A stretch of DNA of 64,000 bases from Erigeron canadensis (GCF_010389155.1 NC_057769.1:2976001-3040000); one strand, 5' to 3'. Positions 35,044 to 46,700 are shown, numbered from the stretch's first letter. Notes: generated by a model from the sequence alone, not told the origin. Numbers and translations: made by a program.

Positions 35044-35882
35044 TCTATACTATCTGTACTATATTATAAAGCAGATTTTCTCTAGATTTTCAACATTGAA
35101 CTTGAAATTTTCAATATTGATTTTAAGTACTTCTTCAAAATGTCCATCCTATCTATTCTATATTTATCTAAAATAACTATAATACTCTTTCTCTCTCCTC
35201 AAATATCAATCAATCATCTTTTTTCTCTTTCCTCCATAAATAATTTATACCTCCAATTCATTCAAAATCTTTTATTTCAAAAACCGTACATCGATAATTT
35301 ATAAAAATTGTATGGGTGTTCTTAAAATTTCATGCTCTTTCATTAGAGATGTCATTCGATATACTTTCGACAAATTTTTAAATCCGAGGGTGGAGCCCGT
35401 ACGGCTAAGGCATTTAACTATCATACTCTATGACATATCCACTCCTATAACCTATTATACTCTATGACTTAGGTATCACCCCACCATCTCACCGCCGCAA
35501 CGCGGGGGTACTTGCTCTCGTATTAATAAACAAACTATCATCCCCTTTTTTCAAGTCTCTACCTTTAAAATACCCAAAATACCCTTAATTGTTAACACAT
35601 TTTTCACTCACATACTAAATCTACCAAATATATCTTTAAAATATTTTACATTCATATTTATCTAAACTATCTATATTCTTTATTAATTAATTTAAATATT
35701 TCCACATAATATCTATGTAATATTCTTAATAAAGTTATTTATAAAATATAAATTTCTTAACCATAAAATAACTATACTATCATTTACGTCAATTACTTTT
35801 AGATTAATAACCCATCATTACCACCACCGCCACTAGCACGACCCGTTGCCGCCGCCGCCGCATTGCGCGGGTGCCCATCTCG
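35044..35882 (+). mobile_element. Helitron-like element interrupted by another at its 5' terminus
   Basis: The outer copy is TCTATACTA (35044-35052) joined to 35521-35882, which starts TATTAATAAACAAA and ends CCGCATTGCGCGGGTGCCCA then TCTCG. The intact relative at 39351-39740 starts TCTATACAATATTAATAAAC, so joining the two parts restores the terminus with no base lost or gained. The inner copy (35053-35520) therefore entered cleanly between A and T. Confidence 0.75.
35053..35520 (+). mobile_element. Helitron-like element, long-core subtype (inner copy)
   Basis: Starts TCTGTACTATATTATAAAGC and ends CGCAACGCGGGGGTACTTGC then TCTCG. It shares the core GATGTCATTCGATATACTTT and GGAGCCCGTACGGCTAAGGC with the copies at 5874 and 40431. 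No coding sequence. Confidence 0.7.
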
Positions 35883-36325
35883 TCATGAAATACACACTCC
35901 ATGGAGATTGACCCAGCTCTTAGCCTGAGCTTGCTGGCTAGCTCTATTGGGTTGGTGTTGGGTAGACGAAAAACTAGAGATGAGAGAAGCGAGCCCAGAA
36001 AGAGAAGGAGAGGAAGGAAACTACGGGGTGTATAATATATACTATACTATAACATGAGATAATACTAAAATCGAGTTGAACCAAATCAAATTAAACTCAG
36101 AAAATTCGACTATTTTAAATAAAGATTCAGATTTTCAATTTGAAGAACCATTCAAACAATTTCTGCATTTGGAACAATCACACAAATAACAATATTTTTT
36201 TTCTATATACTCAATAAAAGAATTGTATGACGATTTCTTTTTCGTTGATCCATATATAGTTTGGTATCTACAGCTTTACAATATATAGTAATCTAGTGAT
36301 CATCGATCTATACCAACTGTCTTAG
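35883..36325. other. 3' flank of the EXO70 gene
   Basis: Contains a short plus-strand frame (35901-36035, 44 codons, Arg/Lys-rich C-terminus). It has no recognised relative and I do not call it a gene. It probably also holds the EXO70 3' untranslated region on the minus strand. Confidence 0.4.
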
Positions 36326-38224
36326 TTAACGGCTTCTGGACAAGGAGCTAGAAGACGACGAATGTGACGAATTACTAACGCTTCCCGGAGCTCCGGTACC
36401 ATGAAACAAATCCGACAAATAATTCCCCAAATCATCAGGCGCATATCTAACCACTGAATCCACACCTCTAAACACATTCCGATATTTCTCATAAAACTCT
36501 TTGTAAGCAGGCCCAATCTTTTTCGCTATCGAAACTTTAATCTCGTCTCTAATCTTGTGGTCTACAATAACCCATGTCGACTGCTTCTTGTACGCGTCGT
36601 TAAACTCTAGATTAAACCGTCTAAAACAATTTCTCGCCATTTCAAGGGTTAGTTTTTCAGCATCTAAATTTTCGGGTAATGAAGAAATCACTTTACTCCA
36701 TCCTATACGTTCGTAATTTGCCGCATACTGCTTCACCTTCTGCTTATGCTTTTCTATCCAATCGACGCCGATTAACAAACTCAAATTCGAGTTGCTAACC
36801 TTTGAAACGACGTAGTTTAAATTGTTGACAAGGAACAAGTAAGATTGTGCCACGTCTTTATAAAGCTCGGCCCCACCGTCTATTTTGCAAAGTAAAACAA
36901 GTACTAACCACGCGAAACGAGCTGTGATAGACGAAGAAGAATCGTCTGAAGAAGTCGAGCTAGGAAAATATGCTTCGGGTAACGGTGACTGTACTAAGAG
37001 TGGCCAATCTGCTACTATATCAGATAACGCCGGACTATAATCGCTTAAAAAAACTAAATAATTCATAACGTAACGTGTCAACGGGTGAACACCTCCCCCG
37101 TGTACCGGTGTTTTCAATGTTTCTTTTTGTATAGCCGTTTCGAAATCTGTTAGCATAACTCGGACTGAGTCACCGAGTTTCACTAGAGACGTGACAGCCT
37201 GTGTACGGACGACCGACGTGGATTCAAATGAAAATATCATCTCGATATCCGTCCATTGATCCGATATCGCGTTGTACATATCTAACGTACGGAACATTCT
37301 CTCCATCGATTTCTTCGACTTGGCTACGAGTTCCGGAAACTCGAACAGACTCGCGGCTCGTTCTTTACATATTTCCGAAAAACACGCTTCTCGGATCTTG
37401 TCTGAAGATGAAAAAACAAAGTCGCATAGAATTCGCTCTCCGTAAAAGAGCGATCTCACCGCGACTTTTTCACCACGCACCCAAGATTTTATTCTCGATT
37501 CGAGAATTTCCCAATCCATTTTGTTGATCTGATTCAAAGTATAATTCTCGATTCCGAGATTATACAAAGTTTCATCCACTATCGATCTTCGGATAATTTT
37601 GTAAATCTTGACACATTCTTTACTGTATCCAGATGACATCATACAATCGGCTATTGTTTTTAAATCATTCATAGCCATATCTGAAACCGAAATCTTCTTT
37701 CTATCAGAGACCGGAGAGTTTGGAATTTCGTCTTCTTGATCAGATACATTATCGTCATCAGAAACACTACTCGATCTAGCATACGAGTGGTTAGAAACGG
37801 ATTCTGAATCTAGAGCGTCTCTATTCGACGACAGAATTCGATAAAACTCTTTTTGTAGCCTCTTCATGGCTATTTGCATTAACTTTTGAGCGTGAATGAT
37901 TTTTTCCGAACTAGCACTTTCGGAAACGAAGAAATGCATAGCGGATTGTAAGCTAGTAACGGACTTGATAAACATTTTCGCTTCACGTCTTTCTCCGGTA
38001 AATAAATATTCTATTTTTGTGTAAGACGGAGAATCGAGGTCCCATCGTTGGATGATTTGTTCGGCGTCTAACAAATCTTCTTCCATGATGGAAGCCGAAA
38101 ATGTTCGATGATGATGAAAAGGAGTGTTCATTGGTGACGACATCATCGGTGTCCTAGCTGGCGATTGAGCATACGAATGCGATGGTGATGAGGCCTTCGA
38201 CGATGTAAATAGCTTGCTCCTCAT
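36326..38224 (-). CDS. EXO70: EXO70 exocyst subunit (EXO70H-like)
   Basis: Intronless 632-residue protein. EXO70 is the exocyst subunit that binds plasma-membrane phosphoinositides and tethers secretory vesicles. Plants have many paralogues with roles in polar growth, cell-wall deposition and defence. The N-terminus is Ser/Pro-rich (residues 1-45), followed by FSASIMEEDLLDAEQIIQRWD and a coiled-coil-like helical stretch to about 135. An acidic, Ser-rich linker spans about 142-175. The Exo70 domain runs from about 240 to 605 and includes the plant signature GGGVHPLTRYVMNYL (376-390) and the C-terminal helices ending DLGNYLSDLFHG. A Ser-rich tail ends LSRSR. Single-exon structure and the short N-terminus fit the EXO70H group rather than EXO70A, which has many introns. 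The frame is intact. Subfamily is by recognised pattern; a tree would settle it. Confidence 0.93.
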   Translation of the reverse strand: MRSKLFTSSKASSPSHSYAQSPARTPMMSSPMNTPFHHHRTFSASIMEEDLLDAEQIIQRWDLDSPSYTKIEYLFTGERREAKMFIKSVTSLQSAMHFFVSESASSEKIIHAQKLMQIAMKRLQKEFYRILSSNRDALDSESVSNHSYARSSSVSDDDNVSDQEDEIPNSPVSDRKKISVSDMAMNDLKTIADCMMSSGYSKECVKIYKIIRRSIVDETLYNLGIENYTLNQINKMDWEILESRIKSWVRGEKVAVRSLFYGERILCDFVFSSSDKIREACFSEICKERAASLFEFPELVAKSKKSMERMFRTLDMYNAISDQWTDIEMIFSFESTSVVRTQAVTSLVKLGDSVRVMLTDFETAIQKETLKTPVHGGGVHPLTRYVMNYLVFLSDYSPALSDIVADWPLLVQSPLPEAYFPSSTSSDDSSSSITARFAWLVLVLLCKIDGGAELYKDVAQSYLFLVNNLNYVVSKVSNSNLSLLIGVDWIEKHKQKVKQYAANYERIGWSKVISSLPENLDAEKLTLEMARNCFRRFNLEFNDAYKKQSTWVIVDHKIRDEIKVSIAKKIGPAYKEFYEKYRNVFRGVDSVVRYAPDDLGNYLSDLFHGTGAPGSVSNSSHSSSSSSLSRSR

Positions 38225-38437
38225 GATTATTTAACTTAACGAATTTTTTTAACAGGCTGACAGACAGATAAAAACTGAATCCGGCTAGAAAAATGCCTTA
38301 GAAAACTTTCGTTAAGTTTGTTTAGAAAAGGTTCAAATGATTTTGAGATTGTGTGTATCAAATAGCAAGAGAGAACAAAAGGGAGAATATAAATTTGGAA
38401 GTGAAGTGTGAAGATGGTTATCATTAAGGATTGGGGG

Positions 38438-38446
38438 TATATATAG
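38438..38446 (-). promoter_or_regulatory. Candidate TATA box of the EXO70 gene
   Basis: CTATATATA on the minus strand, preceded by TTGCCT. It lies about 215 bp upstream of the ATG and implies a leader of about 180 nt. A frame at 38236-38493 lies in this leader and is not supported. Confidence 0.45.
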
Positions 38447-39350
38447 AGGCAAGTTGGCCAACATGGCTTTTTGGTGATGTTTGAAATGGTCAAAGGGTTG
38501 ACATCGCAATATATTTGAAGGGCATATAACGCGGTGGTGAATTATATTTGACTATAGTTTTGATATCAAACTCTAGGGATCGGATCGAAATTGATATATA
38601 TGAGAGGCTGCAAATTAAAGCTACCTTGTATCTATATGTATGTCCTATATTGTGGTTTGGTGAGAATAATTGACATAAATGGTTGGTGTTTTGTTCTTAT
38701 GTATAAAGCTAAAATTCTTTTCACAAGACAAAAACACAGAATGAGAAAGCTAGATCGTATATTGAGAAAGAATAAATGAATAATACTTGAGTTTTGTATC
38801 TAAAAATTACATAATATAATGTACGTATAAATATAGATTGACGGACTTGTCATATACGAGTATCAACTTTTGTTTTTCACTTTCATGTTTTACTCTTTTC
38901 AACTTTTCACAGTGACATGACATGAAATTTTTACAAATCTTATGTGGCTGATTAGATTGTATAGTCGACCTCTGTCATAAATTACAAATATGTGTAATCT
39001 CCTATATCAAACAACTTAAATGGAAAATTAAAGGTTTTTTTTTTTCTGTCATTTCTAGACCATCTTACTTTTCATTCATCTTAATCGAGTTATTCGATCA
39101 AATTAAGTTGTCAAGTTGTTTCATATAAATCATTAATGTTCAAATCCTGCTGATCATGATAACATGATTATCATTTTAAGTGACATTGCTTATGTAACCT
39201 TTAATTATACACGGTTATTTGTAGACCACATTTTTATAATCGTACTCTATCAAATATGTTTCACATACAATATAACTTTTTAACGCGTATTTCGTATAGT
39301 TTATGACTAAAAAATGATAATGTGCGAATAATTATGTATCTATATCTATA
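38447..39350. other. EXO70 upstream region
   Basis: AT-rich. No gene is recognised; a frame at 38591-38779 has no domain. Confidence 0.5.
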
Positions 39351-39740
39351 TCTATACAATATTAATAAACAAATTACTCTATCCTCTTTTTAACTCTCTA
39401 CCTTTAAAATAACTAAAATATCCTTATTTTTTAACACATTCTTAACTCACACATTAAATCTACCTAATATATCCTTAAAATATTTTCCACCCATATTTAT
39501 CCAAACTATCTATCTTCTTAATTCATTAATTTAAATATTTTCACCTAATATGTCTATAATACTCTTAATAAAGTTATTTGCAAAAGATACATCCCCTAAT
39601 CATAAAATAAATACTATACACTAACATTTCTATCAATCACTTTTAGATTAATAACCACATCGTTATCATCACCCCTACGTACCAGCACCACCCGTTGCCG
39701 CCATTGCCACCGCCGCCGCATTATGTGGGTACCCATCTCG
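39351..39740 (+). mobile_element. Helitron-like element, intact copy
   Basis: Starts TCTATACAATATTAATAAAC after A and ends GCCGCATTATGTGGGTACCC then ATCTCG before T. It is the closest relative of the outer element at 35044-35882. Confidence 0.7.
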
Positions 39741-40430
39741 TTTAAGTAAAAGCCACACAAGTAATATCACATCAATTAAACGATTTCATGTCAACTAGAA
39801 TGAAGTCATCATAGTTGACAAGGTTTGAAAATCGAATGATATAGATAACTGATACATTTTAATGATCTAAAAGAAAATAACAAAATTAGCGATGATTTGA
39901 TAGGTACAAACCTAAATATGTAGAGGTTTTAGCGGGGAAAAGCCCAAAGTTTGAAGTTCATTAATATAAATCATCTGACCTAATTTAAATTTAGAAATTC
40001 AATACAAAGCTTTCGATTCGATAGCTAAGAAAATGTCAAACGTATATTAAATAAACGAGTAATAATTTAGAAGTGCTATTGAGTCAATGGTTTAACCTCA
40101 TTAATTTTATTAAAGAAAATAGGCCATATATATAATTTTATGTTTAAGTATTGATACGATAAAGATATTGATTCCCTTTTGAAAACACTTTCATACTTTT
40201 TGATGTACGCCGAGTGGTTGGTAAACAACTAAAAACTTCAGTTACTTCTACTAAATTAATTAGGATGTTTCAATTTTAATTCTCATATATTTCACGTGAA
40301 AAGAAAATCAAAGCCACGTCTGACTTAATAGTCTTTATGTGAAGAATGCACGTTTTATAATATAAAATGAAATGAATAGAACGGTCATAAAGTTTTGTTT
40401 ACTAAAGTTATTTGAAACTGATAACTTTTA
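39741..40430. other. AT-rich intergenic DNA
   Basis: No gene or bounded element recognised. Confidence 0.5.
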
Positions 40431-41035
40431 TCTATACTTTTTTATTTTCACTCCTATATAAAAGAGCAGTCAATTTTTTCAAATCCCAAATCTAAAAAGT
40501 TATTTATAACATTATTAATAAAGTTGTTAATTCTGACCCTTTATTTAAAATTAAGAGTGAACATTCAAAGATAATCTATCTTCGAATCTTGATTTTTAAT
40601 TTCAATCCAAAAGTCAAGATGCTTTTAACTTTACTAGTAAAGTTAAAAACAACTATAGAAAATCTTCATCCCTGTCTAATATATTTATAATACACTCAAA
40701 TCTCAACCACTCATTTTTTTTCTTTTTCTTCTCAAATCTCAACCACTCATTTTTTTATCTTTTCTGCATAAACCATTTTATTCCTATAAAATTTATTCAA
40801 AATCTTTATCTCAAAAACCGTATATCAATAAATTATAAAAATTATATAAGTGTTCTTAAAATGCCATGCTCTTTCATTAGAGATGTCATTCGATATATAC
40901 TTTCGACGAATTTATAAATCCGAGGGCGGAGCCCGTACGACTAAGAAATCTGGCTATCACACTCTATGACTTATAATCTCATATAACCTATCACCCCACC
41001 ATCTCACCGTCGCAACGCGCGGGTACTTTCTCTTG
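40431..41035 (+). mobile_element. Helitron-like element carrying a TIR MITE
   Basis: Starts TCTATACTTTTTTATTTTCA and ends CGCAACGCGCGGGTACTTTC then TCTTG. The long-core motif (GATGTCATTCGATATATACT) is present. Between about 40491 and 40671 lies a segment with AACATTATTAATAAAGTTGT and AACTTTACTAGTAAAGTT, related to the MITEs at 47586 and 63661. The next element follows without a spacer. Confidence 0.55.
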
Positions 41036-41645
41036 TTTATTATAAAGCAAATAGCCCTATTTAAAATTTTAAGTTTCAACATTTACTCCTCAAAATGTCT
41101 CTCTTATCTAGTCTATATTTACCTAAAATAATTATAATACCCTTTCTTTTTCTTCAAATCTTAACTACTTATTTTTTTCCCTCTCATCCATATATCACTT
41201 TATTCCTCTAATTCATTCAAAATCTTTTATCTCAAAAACCGTACATCGTTAAATTATAAAAACTATATGAGTGTTCTTAAAATTTCATGTTCTTTCATTA
41301 GAGATGTCATTCGATATACTTTCGACGAAATTTTAAATCCGATGGCGGAGCCCGTCAGATAGATCATCTCATCACCGCCACCGCCATTACATCCCCACCC
41401 CGCCATCCAGGGGCGGTCTGAAAGGGGGGGGCAAGGGGGTTCAATGTCCCCCTCCAAATTTAAATTTCATCATGTATTTTTAAATTTTTAAAAATTTTCT
41501 ATAGGTTTTTAACATTTTGTCCCCTTTTAGATTTATATTTCATAAGTTTTCTAAATTTGCCCCCTTTGAATTTTTTTCCTGGTACTGCCTCTGCCGCCAT
41601 CACCTCTATCACTGCCACAACACATGCACAGATACCATTCTCTCG
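41036..41645 (+). mobile_element. Helitron-like element interrupted by a hAT MITE
   Basis: Starts TTTATTATAAAGCAAATAGC (the usual TCTATACTA is missing) and ends ACAGATACCATTCTCTCG before T. It has the core GATGTCATTCGATATACTTT. Its 3' part is interrupted by 41408-41593. Confidence 0.55.
41408..41593. mobile_element. hAT MITE with perfect 8-bp target duplication
   Basis: Flanked by CCGCCATC at 41400-41407 and 41594-41601. The ends are CAGGGGCGGTCTGAAAGG and GGTACTGCCTCTG. A second copy lies at 51065-51260 with its own target duplication. A minus-strand frame at 41263-41457 and a plus-strand frame at 41517-41723 arise from this junction and are not genes. Confidence 0.9.
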
Positions 41646-44160
41646 TCTTATTTAAAATTATACAATCTCCTTATTACCGTAACTACTTTTAACTATTTCT
41701 CCGGTCACTTAATGTTCACTTAAGTAGATTTTACGAACGAGCTAGTGATCCGTCAATTTTATTTTGACGATATAGTCTACCAAATATATCAACTTGGTTC
41801 AGCTTTTGGATTTCGATACATGTTTTTAATACATAACAAATTCGACCAATCCATTAAGTGAGAAAGGAAAAATCAACCACCATTTATATCTCGAAGAAAA
41901 GTTTGGGATGAAAACTACGAATAATCGTACAAGTTAATTGGAACGCATGCAGTAGACCATACCGCCAGTTATAAGACATATTCCTATCTATGCATTGAAG
42001 GTTTCTACATATGCACATCAAATAGTAAGCGACACTAATAAAAACAAGTAAAAACGAAGTTTACAATGGTAAAATAAAGTTAGCAGTTACTTTTTTTCAC
42101 TTAAAAGTCTATAAATATAATGTTTGTAACAAGTAAAATTTGGCCCCACGATGCGGGGTTTCAACTGTCCTATTGAAATAGCTGCATTATTCAAGTATAA
42201 TTGCGTTGAATTTTTTACCATCTAATTAAAATCATTATGTCGTTAATAGAATTTTTTCAAGTATATATTTATTTAAGGACAAAAACCACAACAAGTTACT
42301 TCTATGCATCGTATGATTTCACTTATTTTGATTAGGTTTTGTTATTAATGATGTGTTGCTATATATATTAGCTAAAACTTTAACATGTGAAACACAAATT
42401 TGCCTAAAGTCAAAACAACAAATGCTTCAAAAAGTTTATTGTAATGAATACATATATATTTTATATATGTGGAATAAACCAAATATCAAAAATGAAAAAA
42501 AGAAATTTGATAGAAAGTTTTTAATATAATAGATAAATACACCAAAGGAGAAAATTGAGAGAAAAACTAAATAAGGGTACATAATGGTACAAGATGTTAC
42601 GACGAAAAAGTTGTAACATATTGGTTGAAACTCAAAAGTTAATTACTTTGCAAATAACCAATAAATAACCCTATGTTTGAAAATTTAAACGGGATATTAT
42701 ATTGTAAAATCCGATTGATAATTTTGGATATGGATGAATATTGACTCACCACGTATAGTTATTATTCATCAAAGTTATTGTTCATCGTTCAAATTACATT
42801 AAATATAAAGTTATAATATTAAATAAGAATTTTCATCAGAAGGTCACAAGTTCAAACCATGACACAATATAATACTAGGATGGTGGTTCATAAACATTAA
42901 TTTGTTTCATAATGTACAACATCGGATTGTAGGTTGATGTATGAATCTACCCAATCGACAAGAATTGAGTCTTTTTTTTCTTTTTTTTTTGTTATATATT
43001 TTTTTTTTACAAAAATATAAATCTATTACATAAAATATAATTGTATCATACAAGTTTTATTATAGATAGTTAAATTTTGATGTATCAAATAGCATTCTCA
43101 TTACTAGATTATAATCATAGAATATGTGTATAAAAGTATGATAAGTAAAAAGTTTCTCTTTGGTTTATAGTTTACTAGATTTTAAATCCGTCTAATGGAT
43201 GAATAGTCTCAAAATATATATCAAAGGTAAATATCAAAATAATAAATAACAAAACAGGTGAAAAATAACAACACATGAACAAAACAATTTTAAAAGAATA
43301 AACCCTTTTATAATAGAAGAATAAGTCATAATCAAATTACAATTTGACAATAAACTAAATTAATAGATATAAAAGATAACAATAACATAACAATTCAATA
43401 TCAAATAATAAACAAACACGAACAAAATGCCAAAAATAAAATTAAAGTAATATAAGAAAAAATGTATGTTTTTTTTTATTGATAAATTTACTTAACTTGA
43501 TTTGTTTATTGAAGATAGAAATGAAAGGAAAATAATATGAATGAAAATGATTAATAAAAATCTAAGTCATATATATAATAATTTATTGAGAGAGTTTTAA
43601 GGATATTATATATCTTTAAAATTTAAAAAGAATTATTTTGATTGATAAAGATTAATCATAGATTTTTAAAAATAAATCTTTAAAAAAAAAAAAAGAGATA
43701 AAGCGAGTAATTAAAAAATAATTTTAAAGGGCGTCAATTTTACCATCAATTATCTCTTTTAGTTATAGTATATAGATATGATCAATTTCCATAAATATTA
43801 TGCAGGCTGCTTGCTTAATAAGTTAGTCAGCACACGTATCGTATTTATATATCGTGCTTAGATTAACATAGAGACCCAAGTTTCCAGGCACCTACAATGC
43901 CATCTGCCTATCTCGATCGTCAGTTGACTTCGTATGCGTAACGTACGTAGATCGAAACTATATCAAAATCTCAAGTTGATGTTTAAAATGTTGATTTAAT
44001 TGAGATGATTTTAAGATCGAGTATATATTGGCAGTTATTTGGCACTATCACTATGTCATACATTTATTGATGAGAAAAATACTATTTTTAATTGCCACGT
44101 GAAGCACACTCTTCTTGTTTAAGATCGAATCCGTGCACCATATATGCTCATCATATATAG
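41646..44160. other. AT-rich intergenic DNA
   Basis: About 2.5 kb with no supported gene. It contains poly-T at 42964-43009 and many A/T-only tracts. Confidence 0.5.
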
Positions 44161-44167
44161 ATCAATT

Positions 44168-44446
44168 ATCTACTTTTTAGTTAACTCAAGTGGTTGAGCA
44201 CTTGTCTTACAAGCAGGAGGTTTTGGGTTCAAGACTTGAGGAGGCATGGTTTACCCTATTGATCGTCGTGTCTTCGGGCGGATTAATAAGGTTTTTTTTC
44301 CCCACCGGGTATTTGAAATAAGCATTTATACTTCGAGGGAGCTCTCTATCACGGACCCGGTTAAGACAACGTATGTTAGACCTCTCGCTGTCGAATCGCA
44401 ACACGAAGTTCTCTAGCGAAATTCAATTTCAAAAAAATATATATAA
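44168..44446 (+). mobile_element. tRNA-derived SINE (type B) with 7-bp target duplication
   Basis: The head carries an A box (TTAACTCAAGTGGTTGAGCA) and a B box (GGTTCAAGACTT) at the spacing of an internal polymerase III promoter. The body is TCGTCGTGTCTTCGGGCGGA, CACCGGGTATTTGAAATA and CGGACCCGGTTAAGACAACG, and the A-rich tail is AAAAAAATATATA. ATCAATT flanks both sides (44161-44167, 44447-44453). A related copy is at 46873. Confidence 0.8.
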
Positions 44447-44544
44447 ATCAATTGATAGAACAATTATTAATCTTAGCTAATTTTCATGTGAAACACTTTT
44501 TTCTTGAAGTTTTGTGCTTTTTTCAAGAAATTGAGCACCAGTAC

Positions 44545-44545
<1 letters not shown>

Positions 44546-44592
<47 letters not shown>
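44546..44592. repeat. (TA)n microsatellite
   Basis: An uninterrupted run of about 23 TA units. Confidence 0.95.
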
Positions 44593-44595
<3 letters not shown>

Positions 44596-44790
44596 TTGTT
44601 AAAGTTACTTTAATAAACAAGGACGGATCTAATACGAGTATAATTTTATTTTATTTTTTGTTTTTAAAACATAAATTAAAGGTTCGATGGTCATTCATTA
44701 TAAAATTTACAGAAGTTTTTTTTAAAATTAAGCAACTTTTTTTACCTTAATTAAGATAGTGATAAAATTGTGTACAACTTATCTTGGTTA

Positions 44791-45049
44791 TCTATACTAT
44801 CTTATAATAATTATTATATTTCTTTTATAAAAGTGTTAAATGGAAAATTACTATTTTATTTTTTATAAATTAATTTATATCATTAATCCTTTATTTTCTA
44901 AATTATATCTACTATCACTTTACATCAATTACATTTACACAAATTACTTACATAGTTGCACTCACCATGAACACCACCACCACGGCCACCGTCACCACCG
45001 CCAATCGTCGTCACCACCAAACCGCCGCATCGCGAGGGTACAATGCTAG
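44791..45049 (+). mobile_element. Helitron-like element with canonical CTAG end
   Basis: Starts A|TCTATACTATCTTATAATAA and ends CCGCCGCATCGCGAGGGTAC then AATGCTAG before T. CTAG fits the Helitron CTRR rule. A frame at 44840-45049 is a His-rich read of the CAC repeats and is not a gene. Confidence 0.7.
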
Positions 45050-45817
45050 TACCCCATACATAATATATATGATTGGGTATTATTGTTTGATAGACAAGAT
45101 ATACAGCCTTAAGGCATAGTCATGAAATATGGGGTAGGGGCATTATGCAACAAGTTATATAATTAATTTGTATTAGATAGATAAGATGATGCTCAAGAAA
45201 ATTCTTACATAAAGCGTGGACTCATCAAATGCTACCTTACATTAGATAGTGACATTAGAACCATTAGAAATTTAATTTGAAAAACCTGAAAACTTAATCT
45301 CTAGAGATCGAGAATCGAAGGAAATAATAGAGAATTTTATAATGGTCTATTGTATTTTGTTAGTATTGAATTTTCAAATGATTGTCGACTGGCTACGCTA
45401 CTCAAAATCACAAATTTTTACTCGTAACTCTTGGCAACTTGATTTGTAAATTTCAGAATAATTATAATATCATCTGTTAATTAATTATATACATATCACT
45501 TACACGATTATTAGAAAGTAGAGGCTAGGATTAAGGTGAAAGTGCTTAAGATTTGTTCTTCTAGCTTGTAACTCGAATGAGTTTTTGACCCAGCTCGACT
45601 CAAACAGTGTCACATGAAAACTCGCGAGTCTCACCCGACGAGTCAAGTGTAAGTTACCGAGTTGGATTTTTCAAGACTCAATTTATATGAGTCAACTTGT
45701 GACACATACTAGGTCAAATATCTCGAAACTTTTTACTAGTAATATACAATTTTCATACTAAAATTTGTACCACTTACGGGATCATTATTGTTTCTATATT
45801 TTTTTTATAAACCTAAT
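45050..45817. other. Intergenic DNA
   Basis: No gene is recognised. A short ATACAGCCTTAAGGCATAGT word at 45100 recalls the terminal palindrome of the MITE family at 1651. Confidence 0.5.
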
Positions 45818-46022
45818 GTAACATGGTTGAATTAAGTGGTTAACACTTTTGTGTTTAGAGACAGAGACAAAGGCTGGAGGTCTTAATCTATTATTTAGAT
45901 AGTCAATGAAAGCAGTTTCTCTACCTAAGTAGCTAGATGTAAGGCTGTTTACATCTCAATCTCCTTCATACACTGTTGCGGTATTGAGAAAACCCGTGGA
46001 AGACGGCATTAGGTGTAAATTT
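45818..46022 (+). mobile_element. SINE-like retroposon (type A), best copy
   Basis: The head has an A-box-like TGGTTGAATTAAGTGGTTAA. The body reads GAAAGCAGTTTCTCTACCTA, then GTAAGGCTGTTTACATCTCA and GAAGACGGCATTAGGTG. Three worn relatives lie at 2222, 21085 and 27545. This style fits plant Au-type SINEs. Confidence 0.55.
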
Positions 46023-46274
46023 AATTTTTACAAACCTAAAGTTCCAACCAAATATGAAGAAACCCAAAATAACTAAAACTCATATAAAACTTTGTTTTTT
46101 CTTCTTTATTCGAGCTCGGAAACATGCTAACTTTACACTTTACTTTAAATTCTTTCCTATTAATCTGACATAATTCCAGTTAAGGTTACCAAAATGGAAC
46201 TCCACAAGATCTAGAATACTTTTGGGCGGCATTAAGAACAATATAGATTAAAAAATATTTAATTAGTGAAAATT

Positions 46275-46700
46275 TCATAGCAAAATTGTCTTCAAGTTCA
46301 TGGCTTTTCTTGATGCTCTCCTTTCACTTGCACCCCAAAACCAGACGACATTGAACATCGTAATCAGAGTTTTTACGCGTAAATGATTGCTTAAAACTGT
46401 CAAATTAATTAATGACCCTAATTTTTGGGGGAATATTTCAATGTTGATAACAAATCGAAAACACCCATTAAGCTAAACATCAAGCAAATTACATGGTTGG
46501 CTTTGATTGTTTCTTGTTTAGTGATACAAGAAAGCATATATATATAATAAACTATGACTGATTTTGCTGCTGGATTCGTTACGGCTTCCATGAAGATTCC
46601 AGGAAGTTGGGAAGAATTATCACACAGAAGTTTAAGGATTTCAACAGTGTCTTCTCTTGGAAAATTTTGATGAGTCCAAGAAAGCACAACTAGCTGGCTT
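46275..46700 (-). pseudogene. Exon-like pieces of an unidentified gene
   Basis: On the minus strand an open stretch reads LVVLSWTHQNFPREDTVEIL, then KLLCDNSSQLPGIFMEAVTN and PAAKS (about 46540-46690), preceded by a CCAG acceptor-like site. Further downstream, another frame reads VVWFWGASERRASRKAMNLK and then TILL and a stop (TGA at 46275-46277). Composition and amino-acid pattern are protein-like, unlike surrounding DNA, but I do not recognise the family. No start, promoter or further exons are visible, so it is probably a gene fragment. Confidence 0.35.

Noticed and set aside
35901..36035. 44-codon frame with a basic C-terminus
   Set aside because: Too short to judge alone; no recognised relative and adjacent to repeats. 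Left as a note in the flank entry.
36322..36516. 64-codon minus-strand frame overlapping the EXO70 3' end
   Set aside because: It lies in another frame of the EXO70 coding sequence.
37201..37527. 108-codon plus-strand frame
   Set aside because: Antisense shadow of the EXO70 coding region.
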